NCBI GenBank assembly: GCA_024362935.1
Contig: JANCRA010000011.1
Location: 3,844,001-3,908,000 of the forward strand
Direction: 5' to 3'
Length of the DNA: 64,000 bases
Source of the DNA: Setophaga petechia
Lineage: Eukaryota; Chordata; Aves; Passeriformes; Parulidae
The position numbers and the translations under genes were made by a program. Positions 60,501 through 64,000 of this stretch are shown one piece after another; positions within the stretch are counted from its first letter, which is position 1; each line of letters opens with the position of its first letter. The notes below the pieces were generated by a model. The model saw nothing but the letters and a program-made list of their open reading frames with translations, ran no database searches and was not told where the DNA came from.

Positions 60501-63500
60501 GAGTTTTTAAAGAACTAAAAATTAAAAAATCATCTGAAATCCTATGCACACTAATGCTTATACACCTTCACTAGCCTTTTCTAAGAAAGGAAGTAAGTTC
60601 AGAAACAGATGGGAAACTATCCAAAGTACATCCTGATTACAAATAATCATGAAATGTGACAGAAATCGAAATACAAGAGAAGATATCCCTAACTAACAAG
60701 AGCTAAAGTTACAAGAAGTGCACCTCTTGCTCTCATGAGCACACTGACCAAGGAGATTTAAATTAAATACTGTTTGGACAAACAAAGGAACTTTTAACCC
60801 CAAGATGTCACAGTCCAAAAACAAAGTTATCAATTACCAGTCTTTAAAAATTACAATCTTGTCTTAAAGCATATTCAGATCTATTGTAAGAGATAGCAGA
60901 TCATCATGCCCTGGAACTGGGTGGCAATACCCTCCTCTCTTCCAGTTAAACTTTATTCTGAAGTTTCTACTGTTGGCCACCATGAGAAACAGATACTGGA
61001 CTACTGCCCTGAAGATGCAGGATGTCAAGACCAGATCAAACAAAGCGATTCCTGATTAATGGCAAATTGCTGAAAACATACCCAAATCCTTCCTCAAGCA
61101 AGTGAAGAATAAACTAGAACTACAGGCTTCGAAATAAAAGGTCAGACAGCTCCACTTAAGGGGAGAGTGTCTTACAGTTTAGTAAGACACTTATACAGTC
61201 TCAGTTAATGGATGCTGTGAAATTCATTCACACTTCTATCGTATGTGACTGATTTCACACTTCTGGCACACAAACTCCTAAAAGTCCTGAGGCTCTCATG
61301 CAAGGTGGACTCCATGTGTGACGGACTGCTGGTGCTCACAGCCATCAGATTCATGTGCTGTGTTCAGACGACAGCACAATACTAGCTGCTAGTCAAAACA
61401 TTTAAAAACCTGCGCCCAAACAAACAAAAGAACACAAACAGATCACTTTGTAAGAAAACTAGCTACAAAGAGCTACTTCCTAAGCAGGGTTTAGCAGCCT
61501 TTCCAAATAAATAAATCTCAACTCGCAAAATGCTGCAATACCTTCAGTTTGTCCCTCTCACACACACACTCTTAGTACCTTTCATGATGAAAATGCTGGG
61601 CAAAGGCTTTCATTTCCATGGGACAATATGCTACATAAAGGTGACAAAATACTCATGACACAGAAAGCCCCAACTCTTCTACAACATAAAGAACTGCCTT
61701 AGACATTTAAGTTATATCCACTTTTATTTACAAGAAGCTTCTAGAGAAAGAACAATTCTGATATCAAGATCTTGCTCCTCCATTTCAGTATAATTTTACA
61801 CTTGTATCCTGTTGGTGAGAACAACCACCTTCAATGTGATCAAACAATAGACATCGCTGAAATTTTTGAAGAACTAACAAGTTATCCACTCACCTAAAAC
61901 ACAATCCATGCTGAGGAAGTCATGCACTTACTACAGTTATTAACATTCCAAACTACTGCAGCAGGAAAATAATTCTATTAGGGTTGCTGTGCACCGACAA
62001 GTCACTTTCTACGTAATTTTTTCTTTCTGCCACTGTATCCTGGAGACCAAACCAACGCTCTCCCAGGACTCAATGATTCTACAGGTCTTTATTTTAAATA
62101 GAATGTTAATTTCATATGCTAGCTCTGCTTGTGACCAGACTAAACTGCACAGAACTGCTGCAGCTGAGGACAGACATAAGGAGTCAACCAAAAAGAATGC
62201 GATCCTGACTGACATAGCTACACCCAATTCACTACCAGTACATTAGCACTGTAGTAGTTAGCATTAGCACCATAAGCAGAACCACAAGTAACAAAGGTGC
62301 TGGAGGGGAGAAATGAGATGAAAAAGCTGTTATGGCACAGTGAGGCAGACTGCACGCAGCTCAGCACAAAACATTTCCTCACCACAGCTCAGTGCACACT
62401 ACCATCACCAGCACTCCCTTCAGGCTGTAGGACAGGCACAGAGGGCGTGCAGGAGAGAGACACAACCCAAATTCCCAAGTTTCTTCAGCAAGACAGCAGA
62501 ACTGGCAGTGTTCCATTACTTCTGGCTTGAGCAAGAACAAATCAAGTCCAGTGTACAGTCCCTGCTAACAACTGTTAATTAATAAGCATCTAATTTTTAG
62601 TATTATTTTTCTTCAACACTCCTTCAATAGAGAAAAATATTACTGGCCTTGTTATAATTGTCAGTTAATCTATCATCATCTTTGCAATTAGCTATTAGGC
62701 TGTTAACAACTACATTTAACACATTGCATTAATACAAACCAGGCAGTCTGTATTTCTCGGAGTACGGTATCAGGACACGGGCAGTTTATCCATTCCTATG
62801 AACACTCATAGTTAAGGTGACAGCTTTAAAGAAAAAAAGCTTATTTAAGCTGCTGCAAAAAGCACAAGAGCTCAGAACTAATCACAAAGAGGCCCATCCA
62901 GTCCTAAAGCTGCAGTAGGATCCTGGATGCTTCAAAGCCAGATTCAGTAACACAAGTCCAATAAAAAAGTGTCACTAACCACGCCATCAGAATGGCCAAG
63001 TAAGATCTAGATATGGGTGCACTGAAGCAAATCTAGGGAATAGAAAAGAGTCAGAAATGGAGGAGTACAAAAAAAAAGGCAGAAACAGCAGATTTAAATC
63101 AAAGCACGTTATACCTTGCCACGCAACAACATGTAAATAATTATCAGTTGTCATAGAGAGCCCTTGTTCCCACACCTGCACATACAACACCAGGAACTCT
63201 GCTACACCACATACATTCAAATTAACCATCCTTCTTACCTGAAGGTAACATACATGCTTAAAGTTTCTAAGTCTCTTAATACCAGGCAAAAGTTACAGGT
63301 TTTATCATGTTTGACTCCACAACTTGAAGGTTCTGAATAAAACAAATTTCAAACAGAAATTCATTGTGCTTCATTATACTTAAATCACACAAATTAAATA
63401 TATATGGAAGGTACAGAAGAGCGTAAATTTTTTTGCAAGACAGAAACAAGTAAATTGTATACCAAAGACAGACAAGAACTATCTGCAGACCAGATATCTA

Positions 63501-64000
63501 AGGTGCATTAAATGACTGGTTTGTAAGATGACTCAACATTTGGAAAATATATTCACAGAGGAAACAAAAAGAGTTCATCAGGCAGAGTCAGTCATTTAGT
63601 TACATGGAAGTATTTTAGTAACAAGTTTAAAATAATTATTATATATTATATTATCACATCAGACTCATACAATTTTCCTCTTGCACTCTACATATGCAAG
63701 GAAGACAGGCTAATTTGAGTTACAGTGCATAAACACCAAAAATTAAGTTACTCAGAACCCTCATACATCCCTTACTTAAAGCTCTGTCTGACACAGTAGT
63801 ATCATTACATTTTGGGGACCAACTTCCAGCTAATCTCAGTACTGTTATACAATATGGTGACATCCATCATTATTATATATACTGCTCTTAAGAGCAACAT
63901 TTGACATTTTTCACTACTGCCAAGTAAAACACAAGGATAAATTCCTGAAGTGCAACCTGTTTAAGGAAACTTATCCATGCTTAACGTGCTGAAAATAGTT
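57550..64000 (-). other. PLEKHF2: Presumed PLEKHF2 5' intron, AT-rich
   Basis: No recognisable exon, CpG island or CR1 copy is seen between the coding exon and the window edge. The CpG-island promoter expected for this broadly expressed gene is therefore probably beyond 64,000. Open frames here are short and unrelated to known proteins. Confidence 0.55.

Noticed and set aside
1..64000. CRISPR arrays, operons, phage or endogenous retrovirus sequences
   Set aside because: No regularly spaced repeats with unique spacers, no LTR pairs or gag/pol reading frames, and the gene structures with spliceosomal introns are vertebrate.

Overview
This window looks like bird nuclear DNA. The repeats are almost all 5'-truncated CR1 LINEs, there are no SINE-like Alu/B1 elements, and two vertebrate protein genes can be read directly. 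One is CFAP418 (formerly C8orf37), with introns, on the plus strand. The other is PLEKHF2 (phafin-2), with a single coding exon, on the minus strand. These two genes are also convergent neighbours on human 8q22.1, so this is the orthologous avian segment. The species cannot be named from the sequence. No bacterial, plasmid, phage or CRISPR-like material is present, and I see no recognisable endogenous retrovirus.

Layout. About 1-15,640 is AT-rich intergenic DNA with simple repeats and a few palindromes, and no gene that I recognise. About 16,120-16,720 is a small CpG island. It holds a complete tRNA-Ser(AGA) gene (16,156-16,237), its oligo-T terminator, and the TATA-less promoter, start codon and first exon of CFAP418. 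CFAP418 runs from 16,438 to 24,476 in six coding exons. All splice sites are GT/AG, and the exons join into a 196-residue protein. Introns 1 and 2 carry CR1 copies, including a younger CR1 nested in an older one of opposite orientation. Candidate CFAP418 poly(A) signals lie at 25.2, 27.5 and 27.85 kb. About 28-54 kb is the spacer between the two convergent genes. It is GC-richer from about 33 kb on, and contains three CR1 fragments, a 21-bp minisatellite at 48.15 kb, a T13G15 tract and a 46-nt A run. About 54.05-56.79 kb is the probable 3' UTR of PLEKHF2. Its 249-codon reading frame is 56,786-57,535 on the minus strand, preceded by a splice acceptor. The rest, to 64,000, is best read as the intron separating it from an upstream noncoding exon outside the window.

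Function. CFAP418 is a ciliary/photoreceptor protein whose human mutations cause retinal dystrophy and Bardet-Biedl syndrome. PLEKHF2 is an endosomal PH-FYVE protein. They are neighbours by ancestry, not partners in a known pathway. The regulatory signals best supported by sequence are in the CFAP418 promoter: an RFX-type X-box-like site, a GC box and a YY1-type site over the start codon. I found no sign of a new multi-gene system. The most interesting signals are the tRNA/ciliary-gene promoter arrangement, the nested inverted CR1 pair in an intron, and a sharply CpG-dense patch inside the PLEKHF2 FYVE-coding sequence.
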